In this document: piece after piece, positions 42,638 through 50,496 of the stretch
Layout: every line of letters starts with the position of its first letter
How positions within the stretch are numbered: position 1 is the first letter of the stretch
Assembly (NCBI GenBank): GCA_009911175.1
Contig: QXWX01000051.1
Coordinates: forward strand, 1-50,496
Length of the DNA stretch: 50,496 nucleotides
Direction of reading: 5' to 3'
DNA from: Lachnospiraceae bacterium
GTDB taxonomy: Bacteria > Bacillota_A > Clostridia > Lachnospirales > Lachnospiraceae
Translations under genes and position numbers: made by a program
Notes under the pieces: generated by a model
The model's database searches: none
The model's input: only the letters and a program-made list of their open reading frames with translations
What the model was told of the DNA's origin: nothing

Positions 42638-42852
42638 GAAAAAAGAAACGGCAAGATGCGCCGTCCCCTAAAATATACATCCATGTATATCAGATAGCAC
42701 TCCATCCTGCGATGACAGTCATGCCGTTATTCACGCCATGCCCAAGCAATATGACCTCAGGAATCATATCCTTTCGGCATCTTTTCCTTTCCGCTGCCTT
42801 CCCCTGCCCTGCACATCCGGCAATGTACTGATAAAAAATGCGACCTCTATCT
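42638..42852 (-). promoter_or_regulatory. Lysine riboswitch (L-box) with terminator
   Basis: On the minus strand the closing stem pairs GATAGAGGTCGCA (from 42852) with GGAGTGCTATC (to 42693). Inside are the L-box features GCCGAAAGGATATGA, a TGGGCATGG segment and ACTGTCATCGCAGGATGGAG. The expression platform ACGGC-gcatctt-GCCGT followed by TTCTTTTTT (42664-42638) is an intrinsic terminator. Lysine binding should favour the terminator and shut off dapA. Confidence 0.88.
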
Positions 42853-42874
42853 CGTTTCCATTTCTATTTTATTT

Positions 42875-42903
42875 AGAATAACACCGATACCCGTTCTTGT
42901 CAA
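42875..42903 (-). promoter_or_regulatory. Promoter of the lysine riboswitch/dapA unit
   Basis: TTGACA (42903-42898), 17 bases, TATTCT (42880-42875) on the minus strand, about 20 bases before the riboswitch P1 stem and directly after the stop codon of the lipoprotein gene. Confidence 0.85.
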
Positions 42904-42908
42904 CGAAA

Positions 42909-43628
42909 TTATTCCAATTTCTCAGTTTCATCCGCTTCCTTCTTCACGGTTTCGCTGCCGTCCTGTCCCAGCTTTTCCTGTGAGATCATAGTCTGGTCCA
43001 AAGCACGCAGGTCCTCCTCCGGAATTTCGTAAGTGCCTTCCTCTGTCCTGTTGATATGTACCGCAATCTTTTTGGCCTTACCGTAGGACAATCCGGAGTC
43101 CAATGCTTCTGTCAGAACCTCATAGTAGGTCTGGTATACATGGTCCTGAATCTCATCATCCGAGGGCATTTCTCTTCCGTCCATCACACCGTTGGAAATC
43201 TCCGCCGCATACTCCTCGGCCTTCTTTTGGAATTCATCATAGGTGCTGTCAAACAGCAGGATCGGTTCCACCGAGATATCGATCGTATACCCGTTCTCTT
43301 CTGTTTCCGCTGCCTCTCCTACCGTATATTTTACCTGCTTTATGGTCTTTTCAAATAAGGTTCTGTAGCTTTCCTCCAGTTCTTCCGACAGATCTGCCGT
43401 ATGAAATTCATGCATCGTGGCATCCAGATTATTCTGGAAGATTTCATTGGCCTCCTCCTCTGTCGCGCCTGTCAGCTCCATATAATCCTCTGTCTCATTT
43501 TTATAAGAAACATCCAGAATTGCCTGCATATAGGCGCATGCGTCGAATGCAGTACAGCCGCCCAGAAGAACTGTCATCACAGTCACCAGGGCAGCTGCCT
43601 GCATCCAGTTTTTTTTCAGTCTGCTCAT
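42909..43628 (-). CDS. Lipoprotein of unknown function (DUF5105-like)
   Basis: 239 residues from MSRLKKNWMQ (43628) with GGAGG eight bases upstream. Signal peptide with lipobox LLGGC, Cys25 being the lipid site. The mature part is acidic: a helical N-terminal half (MQAILDVSYKNETEDYMELT, EEEANEIFQNNLDATMHEF) and a beta-rich C-terminal half (YTIDISVEPILLF, KIAVHINRTEEGTYEIPEED). This layout resembles DUF5105/DUF5105-like clostridial lipoproteins, by memory only. It is a single gene between dapA and the BMP lipoprotein; function unknown. Confidence 0.85.
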   Translation of the reverse strand: MSRLKKNWMQAAALVTVMTVLLGGCTAFDACAYMQAILDVSYKNETEDYMELTGATEEEANEIFQNNLDATMHEFHTADLSEELEESYRTLFEKTIKQVKYTVGEAAETEENGYTIDISVEPILLFDSTYDEFQKKAEEYAAEISNGVMDGREMPSDDEIQDHVYQTYYEVLTEALDSGLSYGKAKKIAVHINRTEEGTYEIPEEDLRALDQTMISQEKLGQDGSETVKKEADETEKLE

Positions 43629-43732
43629 AAGCCTGTCCTCCTTTTTCATGATTCAAGTGTGTTACAGTCTAGCACATTGTAACCGTGAAAAAAGAAGAAA
43701 ACCGTCAGGCAGTTTCGACATCCAGGGTGAGT

Positions 43733-44707
43733 CTATTCCCCGGAAGCCTGTTTGACCTTTTCCCGGATCTCCGGACTGATACCGGAAGAATATACAGGAA
43801 CAAAAATCCCTTCCTCCTGTCCTACCTCTTCCAGCTTCTTCCCGCGCAGCTTCCCGTTCTCATATCGGGAAAGGATCCATTCATAGAGCTTCCCAAAGTC
43901 AAATTTGATGGACGCCACCACCGTATCCGGATGTTCCCGGGTAGGATTGCTGGAAAAACCGATCACCTTAGTCCCCTGATCTCTGGCAGCTTCAATGCAT
44001 CCAAGTCCTGCTTCATTGGAATATACGAATAAGATTTCTGCTCCGCTGCCGATCATCTGTTCCGCCATCTTCCTGGCCAGCCCCTGATCTGTCCAGCTGT
44101 TGGTATATGCCCGCAGAAATACTATTTTTTCCATCCCCCGCTCCTCCAGGATTTCACGAACCTTCTCTTCATATACGTCCAGAAGATGCTCCATCCCTTC
44201 ATTCGGGTATCCCGCAACCATTCCGATCGTTCCGGTTTCCGCAATATTTCCCGTGATCACCGCAGCCATCTCGCTGGCTTCGTACTCCCTCGGCCTGACC
44301 GACGCCACATTTTCCTGATCGGCCCGGATACCGTTGATGACGCAGAAAAAGGTGTCCGGATAGCGTTCCGCTGTCGTATTCACCGAATCCGTAAATTGCT
44401 CTCCAGACGCCAGGATCAGATCATAGTCTTTCTCTGCGCACTCTACCAGAACCTGTTCAAATTCTGTTTCCTGTACATTTTTTCTGCATTCTATTGTAAT
44501 CCCGAGCTTCTCCTCGCAATAGGAAATTCCTTCCATATTGGTATCATTCCAGCTCAGGTCGCCGCCCTCTCCCGGAAGCAGCACTACGATCCGGCTGTTT
44601 TTCAATTCCCTTCGCGGGCTGTGGCCCTGGAGCGCGCAGCCCCACAGCAGCAGCATGAAGATACCTGCCAGCAGGACCCTGCCATATCGTTTTATACTAT
44701 GTATCAT
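43733..44707 (-). CDS. BMP-family substrate-binding lipoprotein
   Basis: 324 residues. Lipobox LLLWGC with Cys24, then a PnrA/Med-type periplasmic-binding fold: RIVVLLPGEGGDLSWNDTNM, YDLILASGEQFTDSV, VIGFSSNPTREHPDTVVASI. BMP proteins bind nucleosides or other small ligands for ABC importers. Its first four bases overlap the end of the hydantoinase gene (ATGA), so translation is coupled. No ABC ATPase or permease is nearby, so it may hand ligand to the NCS1 permease or the sensor kinase; this is inference. Confidence 0.9.
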   Translation of the reverse strand: MIHSIKRYGRVLLAGIFMLLLWGCALQGHSPRRELKNSRIVVLLPGEGGDLSWNDTNMEGISYCEEKLGITIECRKNVQETEFEQVLVECAEKDYDLILASGEQFTDSVNTTAERYPDTFFCVINGIRADQENVASVRPREYEASEMAAVITGNIAETGTIGMVAGYPNEGMEHLLDVYEEKVREILEERGMEKIVFLRAYTNSWTDQGLARKMAEQMIGSGAEILFVYSNEAGLGCIEAARDQGTKVIGFSSNPTREHPDTVVASIKFDFGKLYEWILSRYENGKLRGKKLEEVGQEEGIFVPVYSSGISPEIREKVKQASGE

Positions 44708-46080
44708 CCCTGCAAAGGCTTCCGATGGATAAAACGTCCGGCGCCCTTTTCTCCGATAAACTGATTCTCTTTTACCAGTACATTTCCTCTCTGCATGACC
44801 AGACGGATCTCTCCCCGCAGCTCCATGCCTTCATAAGAGGTATAGTCAACAGCCCCATGCATCCGGCTGTGTGTCAGCACTCCCGATGCATCCGGATCCA
44901 GGATTACAAGGTCTGCGTCTGCCCCCGGCAGGATCGCGCCCTTTTCCGGATACAGTCCATAGATCCTGCATGGCTTTGTACAAAGTGTCTCCACCAGGCG
45001 CTGCATGGTGATGCGTCCTTTGGCCGCGCCCTCGGAATATAAAAGCATCAGTCTCTCCTCCACTCCCGGAGCCCCGTTCGGGCATGCGGTAAAATCCTCC
45101 TTGCCCATCTGCTTTTCTTTTCCATAGTTGAACGGGCAGTGATCCGTGGCAATGACCTGGATCTCTCCGGCCGCAAGCCCATCCCACAGCGCATCGCAGT
45201 CTTCCTGTGTACGGAGCGGCGGGGACATGATGAATTTCAGGCCGTCCTCCCTTGTATAGCATTCCTCTGTCAAAAGCAGATACTGCGGACAGGTTTCCAC
45301 GAAAATATTTTTCTGTCCCAGTCTCCTTGCCTCCCGTACAGCCTCCAGGCTTTCCTTGCAGGAGAGATGCACGATATATACCGGCGCGTCGTCCGCCATC
45401 TTGGCCAGCTTCAGAACACGGCCTACCGCTTCCGCTTCCGCCAGGTTCGGACGGCTTTTCGCATGCCAGATCGGGGATGTTTTCCCTTCGCTCTTATGCT
45501 TTTGCTTCAGGAATTCCACGACGTCATGATTCTCGCAGTGAAATGCGGTGATCCCGTTGATCTCTTTCATTTTCCGCAGGATCTGCAGAACATCCGCGTC
45601 ATTGAGTTTAAAGCCGTAGGTCAGATACGCCTTTACACTGGGGATCCCGTCCGCCGCCATAGTTTCCAGCTCTGCCAGGATCTCTGCGTCCACATGCTGC
45701 GCTGTCCCGTGAAATCCATAATCGATGACTGCCTTTCCCTCTGCCAGCTTCCGGTACACGTCAAACTGATAATGCAGCGGGATTCCCGCCGGCCCAAAAG
45801 CCATATGGTCTACAATGGAGGTCGTTCCTCCGCAGACCGCCGCCACGGTTCCGTCATAAAAATCGTCAACCGCCCTGGAAATCCCCACATCCAGATCCAT
45901 ATGGGTATGTACATCCACGGCCCCCGGGAGTACATAACAGCCGGCCGCGTCGATGACTTCTGCGTCCACGTCTGAAATATCGGTTCCAATACACACGATC
46001 TTCTCATCCTCGATCAGGATGTCTGCCTGATAATCCTCCGCTTCTGTAAAGATCCTTCCGTTTTTCACTATTTTCTTCAT
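44704..46080 (-). CDS. hydA: Dihydropyrimidinase / D-hydantoinase
   Basis: 458 residues. Cyclic amidohydrolase with a two-metal centre: His58 and His60 in VDVHTHMDLD, carboxylated Lys150 in SVKAYLTYGF, His in AFHCENHD and IVHLSCKE, and Asp in VIATDHCPFN. It opens the ring of dihydropyrimidines or hydantoins. Next to an NCS1 permease and a binding lipoprotein it forms an uptake-and-hydrolysis unit. The downstream carbamoyl-amino-acid hydrolase is not in the window, so the product may be exported or handled elsewhere. Confidence 0.94.
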   Translation of the reverse strand: MKKIVKNGRIFTEAEDYQADILIEDEKIVCIGTDISDVDAEVIDAAGCYVLPGAVDVHTHMDLDVGISRAVDDFYDGTVAAVCGGTTSIVDHMAFGPAGIPLHYQFDVYRKLAEGKAVIDYGFHGTAQHVDAEILAELETMAADGIPSVKAYLTYGFKLNDADVLQILRKMKEINGITAFHCENHDVVEFLKQKHKSEGKTSPIWHAKSRPNLAEAEAVGRVLKLAKMADDAPVYIVHLSCKESLEAVREARRLGQKNIFVETCPQYLLLTEECYTREDGLKFIMSPPLRTQEDCDALWDGLAAGEIQVIATDHCPFNYGKEKQMGKEDFTACPNGAPGVEERLMLLYSEGAAKGRITMQRLVETLCTKPCRIYGLYPEKGAILPGADADLVILDPDASGVLTHSRMHGAVDYTSYEGMELRGEIRLVMQRGNVLVKENQFIGEKGAGRFIHRKPLQG

Positions 46081-46147
46081 TTTGCTTTACTTCCTTTCCT
46101 TATAAAACAAATACGCTTTTCAAAACATACATTCGAACGCCGAATCA

Positions 46148-47605
46148 TTAAGCAATCTTTTTCACCTTCAGGTAAATGTAGTATGCAAGGCCGGCTCCGA
46201 TGCTTCCGATCACATATGCATTATCAAACAGTACATGCATGGCCGGAACAAATTTTCCAAGGAGGACCAGGATCATGGATGCGACAAAAATCACAATGAT
46301 CGCCGTATTCCACCCTTTCTTATAGAAATACTTTCCGCCGTCTTCCCTGTACAGGTCTACCATATCCACCTCTGTCTTATGCTCAAACAGATATGCCACC
46401 AGATACAGTCCTGAGATTGGTCCCAGCAATGCTCCCAGAAGCCCGCATACATTGTAGATCAGGTCATAGGCACTTGCCAGAGCATTCCAGGGCTGTGCAA
46501 ACAGTGCAAGGACCGCCGCGATAATGGCCGCATGCCGATAGGTTATCTTCTTCGCAAACAGGGTCGAGATCACATTTGTCGGCGGCACCAGGTTCGCCGC
46601 GACGTTCGTAGTCAATACTGCCATGATAATGAATATGGAGAAGATCACCACGATCAGAGGATTTCCAAATTTTCCTACCAGCACAGCCGGTTCCCAGATT
46701 GCTTCGTGGAAGGCAAAGGACGCGCCCGCCGTTCCGCAAATCCCAACAAATGCGATAAATGCCGTCATGATCGGCGCGCCTGCTACCTGTCCGAGCACCT
46801 GCGCCTTCTGTGTCTTACAGTTCTTTGTAAAGTCTGCCATGGATAATGCGATCCCGCCGTCAAAAGCAATCATGGAAGACAGTGCCGGGAAGAACAGCTT
46901 CCAGAAGTCAGCTCCCTCCTGTCCCTGTATGGACGGCTCGGACATCAGCTTCGCAATGCTCCAGTCAGCTGTAGAGATTCCCCATACGATTACGATAAAG
47001 CTCAAAATAATCAGCACCGGCGCCGCGAACTTTTCCAGCTTCTGAATGGCTGAAGAACCGGAGCCTGCAATATAAACGTTCATTGCCCAGAACGCAAGGA
47101 AGGATATAAACTGCCCGGTAAAGCCGAACCCGCTCCATGCCGGAATAAAGGTGACCAGGATCGTCTGAATCGCCTGCCCGCCGATCCATGCCTGAACGCC
47201 GAACCAGAAACAGCCCAGAATCCCGCGTACCAGAGAAGGCACGATCGTTCCCTTAGCTCCAAAGACCATCTTACAGAGCATGGGATAAGACACTCCATAC
47301 TTCACTCCAAAGTGCCCCAGGATCACGGCAAATATCATAACCAGGGAATGTCCCAGCACGATGGTCACCAATGCCTGCGCCCATGACATCCCGGACACGA
47401 TCAGCCCGCTTGCCACCTGATATACCGCAATGGAGACCAGCATCCCGATCCAGAGGTTTCCCATATCCCACGCGGACCAGTGTCTGTCGTCCATATTGTT
47501 TGGTTTTGTTACTTCCGTATAATTATTTTTGTACTTTCCGATCTCATCAATACCGGCCTGGGTCAGCTCCACAATGTCACCGGTCTGTTTTTGAAACAAG
47601 CTCAT
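46148..47605 (-). CDS. NCS1-family permease (hydantoin/allantoin/cytosine type)
   Basis: 485 residues, ATG with AAGGAGG upstream. About twelve hydrophobic segments. NCS1 features: the N-terminal MDDRHWSAWDMGNLWIGMLV, GVQAWIGGQAIQTIL near residue 140 and NVAANLVPPTNVISTL near 330, which includes the conserved substrate and sodium-site region. Relatives carry hydantoins, allantoin, cytosine or uracil. First gene of the permease-hydA-BMP operon, 68 bases before hydA. Confidence 0.93.
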   Translation of the reverse strand: MSLFQKQTGDIVELTQAGIDEIGKYKNNYTEVTKPNNMDDRHWSAWDMGNLWIGMLVSIAVYQVASGLIVSGMSWAQALVTIVLGHSLVMIFAVILGHFGVKYGVSYPMLCKMVFGAKGTIVPSLVRGILGCFWFGVQAWIGGQAIQTILVTFIPAWSGFGFTGQFISFLAFWAMNVYIAGSGSSAIQKLEKFAAPVLIILSFIVIVWGISTADWSIAKLMSEPSIQGQEGADFWKLFFPALSSMIAFDGGIALSMADFTKNCKTQKAQVLGQVAGAPIMTAFIAFVGICGTAGASFAFHEAIWEPAVLVGKFGNPLIVVIFSIFIIMAVLTTNVAANLVPPTNVISTLFAKKITYRHAAIIAAVLALFAQPWNALASAYDLIYNVCGLLGALLGPISGLYLVAYLFEHKTEVDMVDLYREDGGKYFYKKGWNTAIIVIFVASMILVLLGKFVPAMHVLFDNAYVIGSIGAGLAYYIYLKVKKIA

Positions 47606-47731
47606 CGTTGTCCTCCTTTACACATCTCATCTCCATCTGGTTTCTTTGTTATTCTTCGGCCCAAAGTCTAACTTTTTGATAAGAATATTGTAAATGAGGA
47701 GCCCGCAGACCACAATGCAGCAAATCTACGA

Positions 47732-48460
47732 TTATGTTTCAAATTCTACTGATCTGTTCCGATATTCGCTGGGTGTCATCCCATACTTTTTCTTAAAAAT
47801 GTTGCTGAAATACCTGGAATTTCCAATACCAACCCGCTCCGAGATAGACGCCACATTGCATTCCGGTATGGTCAGATATTCCTTCGCCTTTTCCAGACGC
47901 ACATCCGTGATATATACGGAAATATTTTTCCCGGTATGCCGTTTAAAGAGATCGCTGAGATAATTCGGGGTGACATACAGCTTTTCCGCAATTTCTTTCA
48001 GGCTGAGCTTTTCACTGTAATGAGACTCAATATAATCCACCGCCTTCTTCACAAGCAGATTATGGACTGCTGGCGCAGGCTTTTTGACCGTTCCACGTTT
48101 TTTCTCCTCCACACTCCTTAAGATCTGCAGCAGTTCCCTCGGATTGGTTGGCTTCACCATATACCGCAGGACGCCCAGCTCGATGGCCTGCTGTGCAAAA
48201 CGAAAATCTGAATATCCGCTCACGGTGATCACGTCTGCGTCCATATCTCTTTCCCGGAGGCGCGCAAGCATTTCCAGACCGTTCAGCTCCGGCATCTTGA
48301 TATCCGTGATGATCACATCCGTGCAGTGATGTGACAGATACCCCAGCGCATCCACTGCATTTTCAAACGCGCCTGCCACAGCCCAGCCCTCCTGCCGTTC
48401 CAGCAGGTGCTTCAATCCGTTTCTGATTTTCGGCTCATCGTCAATGATCACGATCTCCAT
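47732..48460 (-). CDS. YesN-type response regulator
   Basis: 242 residues. Receiver domain 1-120 with acidic pocket IIDDEP, phospho-acceptor Asp53 in IITDIKMPELNG and the Lys in RYMVKPTNP. AraC-type double HTH at about 140-236 (YIESHYSEKLSLKEIAEKLY, YVTPNYLSDLFKRHTGKNIS, VASISERVGIGNSRYFSNIF, MTPSEYRNRS). It lies 7 bases after the kinase gene and 126 bases upstream of the permease operon, which it probably controls. Confidence 0.94.
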   Translation of the reverse strand: MEIVIIDDEPKIRNGLKHLLERQEGWAVAGAFENAVDALGYLSHHCTDVIITDIKMPELNGLEMLARLRERDMDADVITVSGYSDFRFAQQAIELGVLRYMVKPTNPRELLQILRSVEEKKRGTVKKPAPAVHNLLVKKAVDYIESHYSEKLSLKEIAEKLYVTPNYLSDLFKRHTGKNISVYITDVRLEKAKEYLTIPECNVASISERVGIGNSRYFSNIFKKKYGMTPSEYRNRSVEFET

Positions 48461-48467
48461 TTTCTCC

Positions 48468-50186
48468 TCACCCCTCCCGCCGATCTTCCGTCATCCGGAG
48501 TGTAACCGCAGTGCCTCCGTCCTGGTTACTTCGGATCTCTATTGCCTTTTTCTCGCCATAGGTCAATTCGATCCTTCTTCGTATATTCCGCATGCCGATA
48601 CTGCCGGTATCATTCTTTCCGTCAATCTTTTTCTTCAATTCCGCCAGTTCTTCCCGCGTCATCCCTTTTCCATTGTCTGTGATCTGAAGAATCAGCGTCT
48701 CTCCCTCCATCCAGGCTTTGACTGTGATCGTTCCGCCTTCTTTTAACGGCTCAATTCCGTGGATCACCGCATTTTCAACGATTGGCTGTAGGATCAGCCT
48801 TGGCACAGAAAAATCCAGGGCGTCCTCGTCCACCTCCCACCGATAGTTAAGCCGTTCCTCGAGTCGATTCTTCTGGATACAGAGATAGCTTTCAATATAG
48901 CGCATTTCATCTCGCAGAGGCACCACATGGCTTTCCCCGCCAATCGCATAACGCAGGATTTCCCCCAGTGAGATCACCACATCACTGATATCCTGCTCGT
49001 CCCGCTCAATCAGCATCCAGTTGATAGAATCCAGCGTATTGTATAGAAAATGCGGATTGATCTGCGCCTGCAGTGCCCGGATCTCTGCGTTCTTCTGTTC
49101 AAGCTTCTTCTGATACACCTCATAAATCAACTGGCGGATCTTTCCGACCATATAGTTAAAGGAGATGATAAGCCGTCCGATCTCATCCCTTCTCTTACTC
49201 CGGATTTCAATATCAAAATTCTCTGCTTCCACCTGCTTCATTGCATTGGACAATTCACGAATCGGCGCCGTAATGGAATAAGAGATCGCAGTCACGATCA
49301 CTAGGGCAACCAGAACGGCTGACAATACGATCATTGCAATCGTTCCCCGAAGCTGTAACGCCTGAGGGAATATCTCCGGTACGGCAACAACGGAATATGT
49401 TTTCCAGCCTGTCAGACCGTTATACTGGCCGAATACGTAATACTTCTCTTTTTCCCATTCCAAGATGAAGTTCCGTTCCCCGTTCTGGAAAGTGGTTTCG
49501 ATCTTTTCCAGCCACATCGGCTGAACCCTTCTGTTGGTGCAGAGGATCTGCCCTTTCTTATCTACGATAAAAGTATACTGGCTGATTGGAAGGCTCTGGT
49601 TGTTTAACAGCAGGCTTCTGAATATCTCCGGGTTGATCTCAATGATAACGATCCCCTTCATCGTTTCTCTCGGAGAGTTTCCCTTTCTCAAATGATCTCC
49701 TGCCGGAATTGCCTTGACCAGTGTAACCGCTTCTCCCTCCTGATAGAGGGAGTCCTCCATACCAAGCCAGATCTCTTCTTCTGGATTGAGGGACGCCGTC
49801 TCGAAGCATTCCTGCAGACGACATCCGTCCCGAAGCGTATCAAGCCCTGTAAGGTAATGATACCGGATATTCCGGTCCATGTCCAGAATAATAATGTCAG
49901 AAACCGCCTCGATAATATGTACATAGTCGGAAATCCAGTAATTCAGATAACCATCCTCCCCCGGATTCTGCTCCTCAAATACCTCTTCCGCAATATTGCC
50001 GTCTATGATGCGCTGTGCCAGCCGGGTTACTTCCAGTCCCCAGAAATTGATATTGATATCGATCCGGTTGACGGTATCGGCCATCTCACTCTTTTTATTG
50101 TCCGTAACCATGTTCAGGGCATATTCATATGAACAGTATCCCACGGATAACCCCAATATAATCACAATACCTGCAAGGATCAACAT
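48468..50186 (-). CDS. YesM-type sensor histidine kinase
   Basis: 572 residues from the ATG at 50186, but the true start is probably seven codons earlier at an AUC (50207-50205; see findings). Membrane segment at the very start (MLILAGIVIILGLSVGYCSY), an extracellular sensor region (about 25-275), a second membrane segment (about 280-302), HAMP (about 303-355), the phospho-acceptor His in INPHFLYNTLDSINWML (near 387), and a HATPase domain with PRLILQPIVENAVIHGI, DNGKGM and GSIGMRNIRRRI. It senses an external small molecule and phosphorylates the adjacent regulator. Confidence 0.93.
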   Translation of the reverse strand: MLILAGIVIILGLSVGYCSYEYALNMVTDNKKSEMADTVNRIDININFWGLEVTRLAQRIIDGNIAEEVFEEQNPGEDGYLNYWISDYVHIIEAVSDIIILDMDRNIRYHYLTGLDTLRDGCRLQECFETASLNPEEEIWLGMEDSLYQEGEAVTLVKAIPAGDHLRKGNSPRETMKGIVIIEINPEIFRSLLLNNQSLPISQYTFIVDKKGQILCTNRRVQPMWLEKIETTFQNGERNFILEWEKEKYYVFGQYNGLTGWKTYSVVAVPEIFPQALQLRGTIAMIVLSAVLVALVIVTAISYSITAPIRELSNAMKQVEAENFDIEIRSKRRDEIGRLIISFNYMVGKIRQLIYEVYQKKLEQKNAEIRALQAQINPHFLYNTLDSINWMLIERDEQDISDVVISLGEILRYAIGGESHVVPLRDEMRYIESYLCIQKNRLEERLNYRWEVDEDALDFSVPRLILQPIVENAVIHGIEPLKEGGTITVKAWMEGETLILQITDNGKGMTREELAELKKKIDGKNDTGSIGMRNIRRRIELTYGEKKAIEIRSNQDGGTAVTLRMTEDRREG

Positions 50187-50288
50187 TAGTTTTTTTCTAA
50201 CTGAGATGGTATCACCTCCCGCTGCCGAAATATTTACTCTAAAGAATTTCTAGTACGTTTCCATTATTTTCAAAAATACTCTAATCCC

Positions 50289-50294
50289 ATTATA
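50289..50294 (-). promoter_or_regulatory. Extended -10 promoter of the two-component genes
   Basis: TGATATAAT on the minus strand (TATAAT 50294-50289 with the TG one base upstream) and a poor -35 region. It lies about 85 bases before the kinase start. Confidence 0.5.
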
Positions 50295-50360
50295 TCAAAC
50301 ATTCAGAAATATTATAAAAAAGAATCAGAAAATTCGGAGAAATTTTCTATAGAACATAAA

Positions 50361-50395
50361 AAAAGTTCCGTCTGCAAAGAACATACGGAACTTTT
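50361..50395 (-). terminator. Terminator after the rRNA end
   Basis: AAAAGTTCCGT (50361-50371) and ACGGAACTTTT (50385-50395) form an 11-bp perfect stem; on the minus strand T7 follows. It would stop transcription entering from the right edge. Confidence 0.8.
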
Positions 50396-50477
50396 ACACT
50401 ATTCATATTTAACATATGTACCTTCAAAACTACACACGAAGAATCATTATCCTATCCATACTGCTCTCTTACAGCAA

Positions 50478-50496
50478 CCACCTTCTTGGTTATGCC
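50478..50496 (-). rRNA. Probable 3' end of 23S rRNA (rest outside window)
   Basis: Read on the minus strand the window edge is GGCATAACCAAGAAGGTGG, which resembles the end of Firmicutes 23S rRNA (TTAACCAAG-type). The next 80 bases include GTGTGTAGTTTTGAAGGTAC, like spacers found after 23S genes. A terminator follows with no 5S gene between. Only about 19 bases of the gene are visible, so this rests on recall of rRNA ends. Confidence 0.5.

Overview
The window reads as chromosome of a gut-type Lachnospiraceae (Clostridia, Firmicutes). The reasons are strong AGGAGG ribosome sites, a moderate base composition, a YlmC/YmxH sporulation-type gene, NrdR and CarD, an L-box before dapA, a PurO-type IMP cyclohydrolase beside a stand-alone AICAR transformylase, and many small LacI- or AraC-controlled sugar operons. 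Nearly all genes lie on the minus strand. I saw no tRNA, no CRISPR array and no intact transposase.

Layout. 1-1.2 kb: an AT-rich, transferred-looking pair, a glycine-rich membrane protein and an unknown protein cut by the window edge. 1.4-12.5 kb: a regulator and nucleic-acid-enzyme block with two small XRE regulators, a WYL regulator, an AlbA_2 (Schlafen-fold) protein with a repeat linker, a 1509-residue SF1 helicase that ends in a HEPN-like domain with an R-x4-H motif, and HelD. This is the best place to look for an undescribed (perhaps defensive) system. 12.8-18.1 kb: housekeeping genes ispD, tsaD, rnz, a Zn-ribbon protein, a tsaB-rimI fusion and tsaE. 18.2-20.2 kb: the last two steps of IMP synthesis, made by two separate enzymes. 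20.5-26.3 kb: an operon for a fucosylated or rare-sugar substrate (TIM-barrel epimerase, LacI regulator, ABC permease, GH29 fucosidase, lyxose-isomerase-like cupin). Its regulator gene is fused in frame to the second half of another permease, which looks like an internal deletion. 26.5-29.1 kb: carD, nrdR, ylmC and an AraC pseudogene broken by a 165-bp mobile element. 29.2-34.4 kb: fucose catabolism (fucU, fucI, a rhamnulokinase-like kinase) with a divergent AraC regulator. 34.7-41.5 kb: a LacI-controlled ketose/polyol operon (aldolase, LacI, FGGY kinase, GatD-like dehydrogenase, PfkB kinase, aldo/keto reductase) behind a perfect 22-bp palindromic operator. 41.7-42.9 kb: dapA behind a lysine riboswitch. 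42.9-50.2 kb: two lipoproteins, a dihydropyrimidinase/hydantoinase, an NCS1 permease and a YesN/YesM-type two-component system. The right edge appears to be the 3' end of a 23S rRNA gene on the minus strand, followed by a terminator with no 5S gene between.

The strongest new observations are: (1) a family of about 165-bp elements with a constant hairpin core and arms that differ in sequence between copies yet stay self-complementary. One copy sits inside an AraC gene, and removing it restores the reading frame when one extra A is also removed. (2) The SF1 helicase-coiled coil-HEPN protein next to an AlbA_2 gene. (3) The LacI/solute-binding/permease chimera. (4) A histidine kinase whose only well-placed start codon is AUC.
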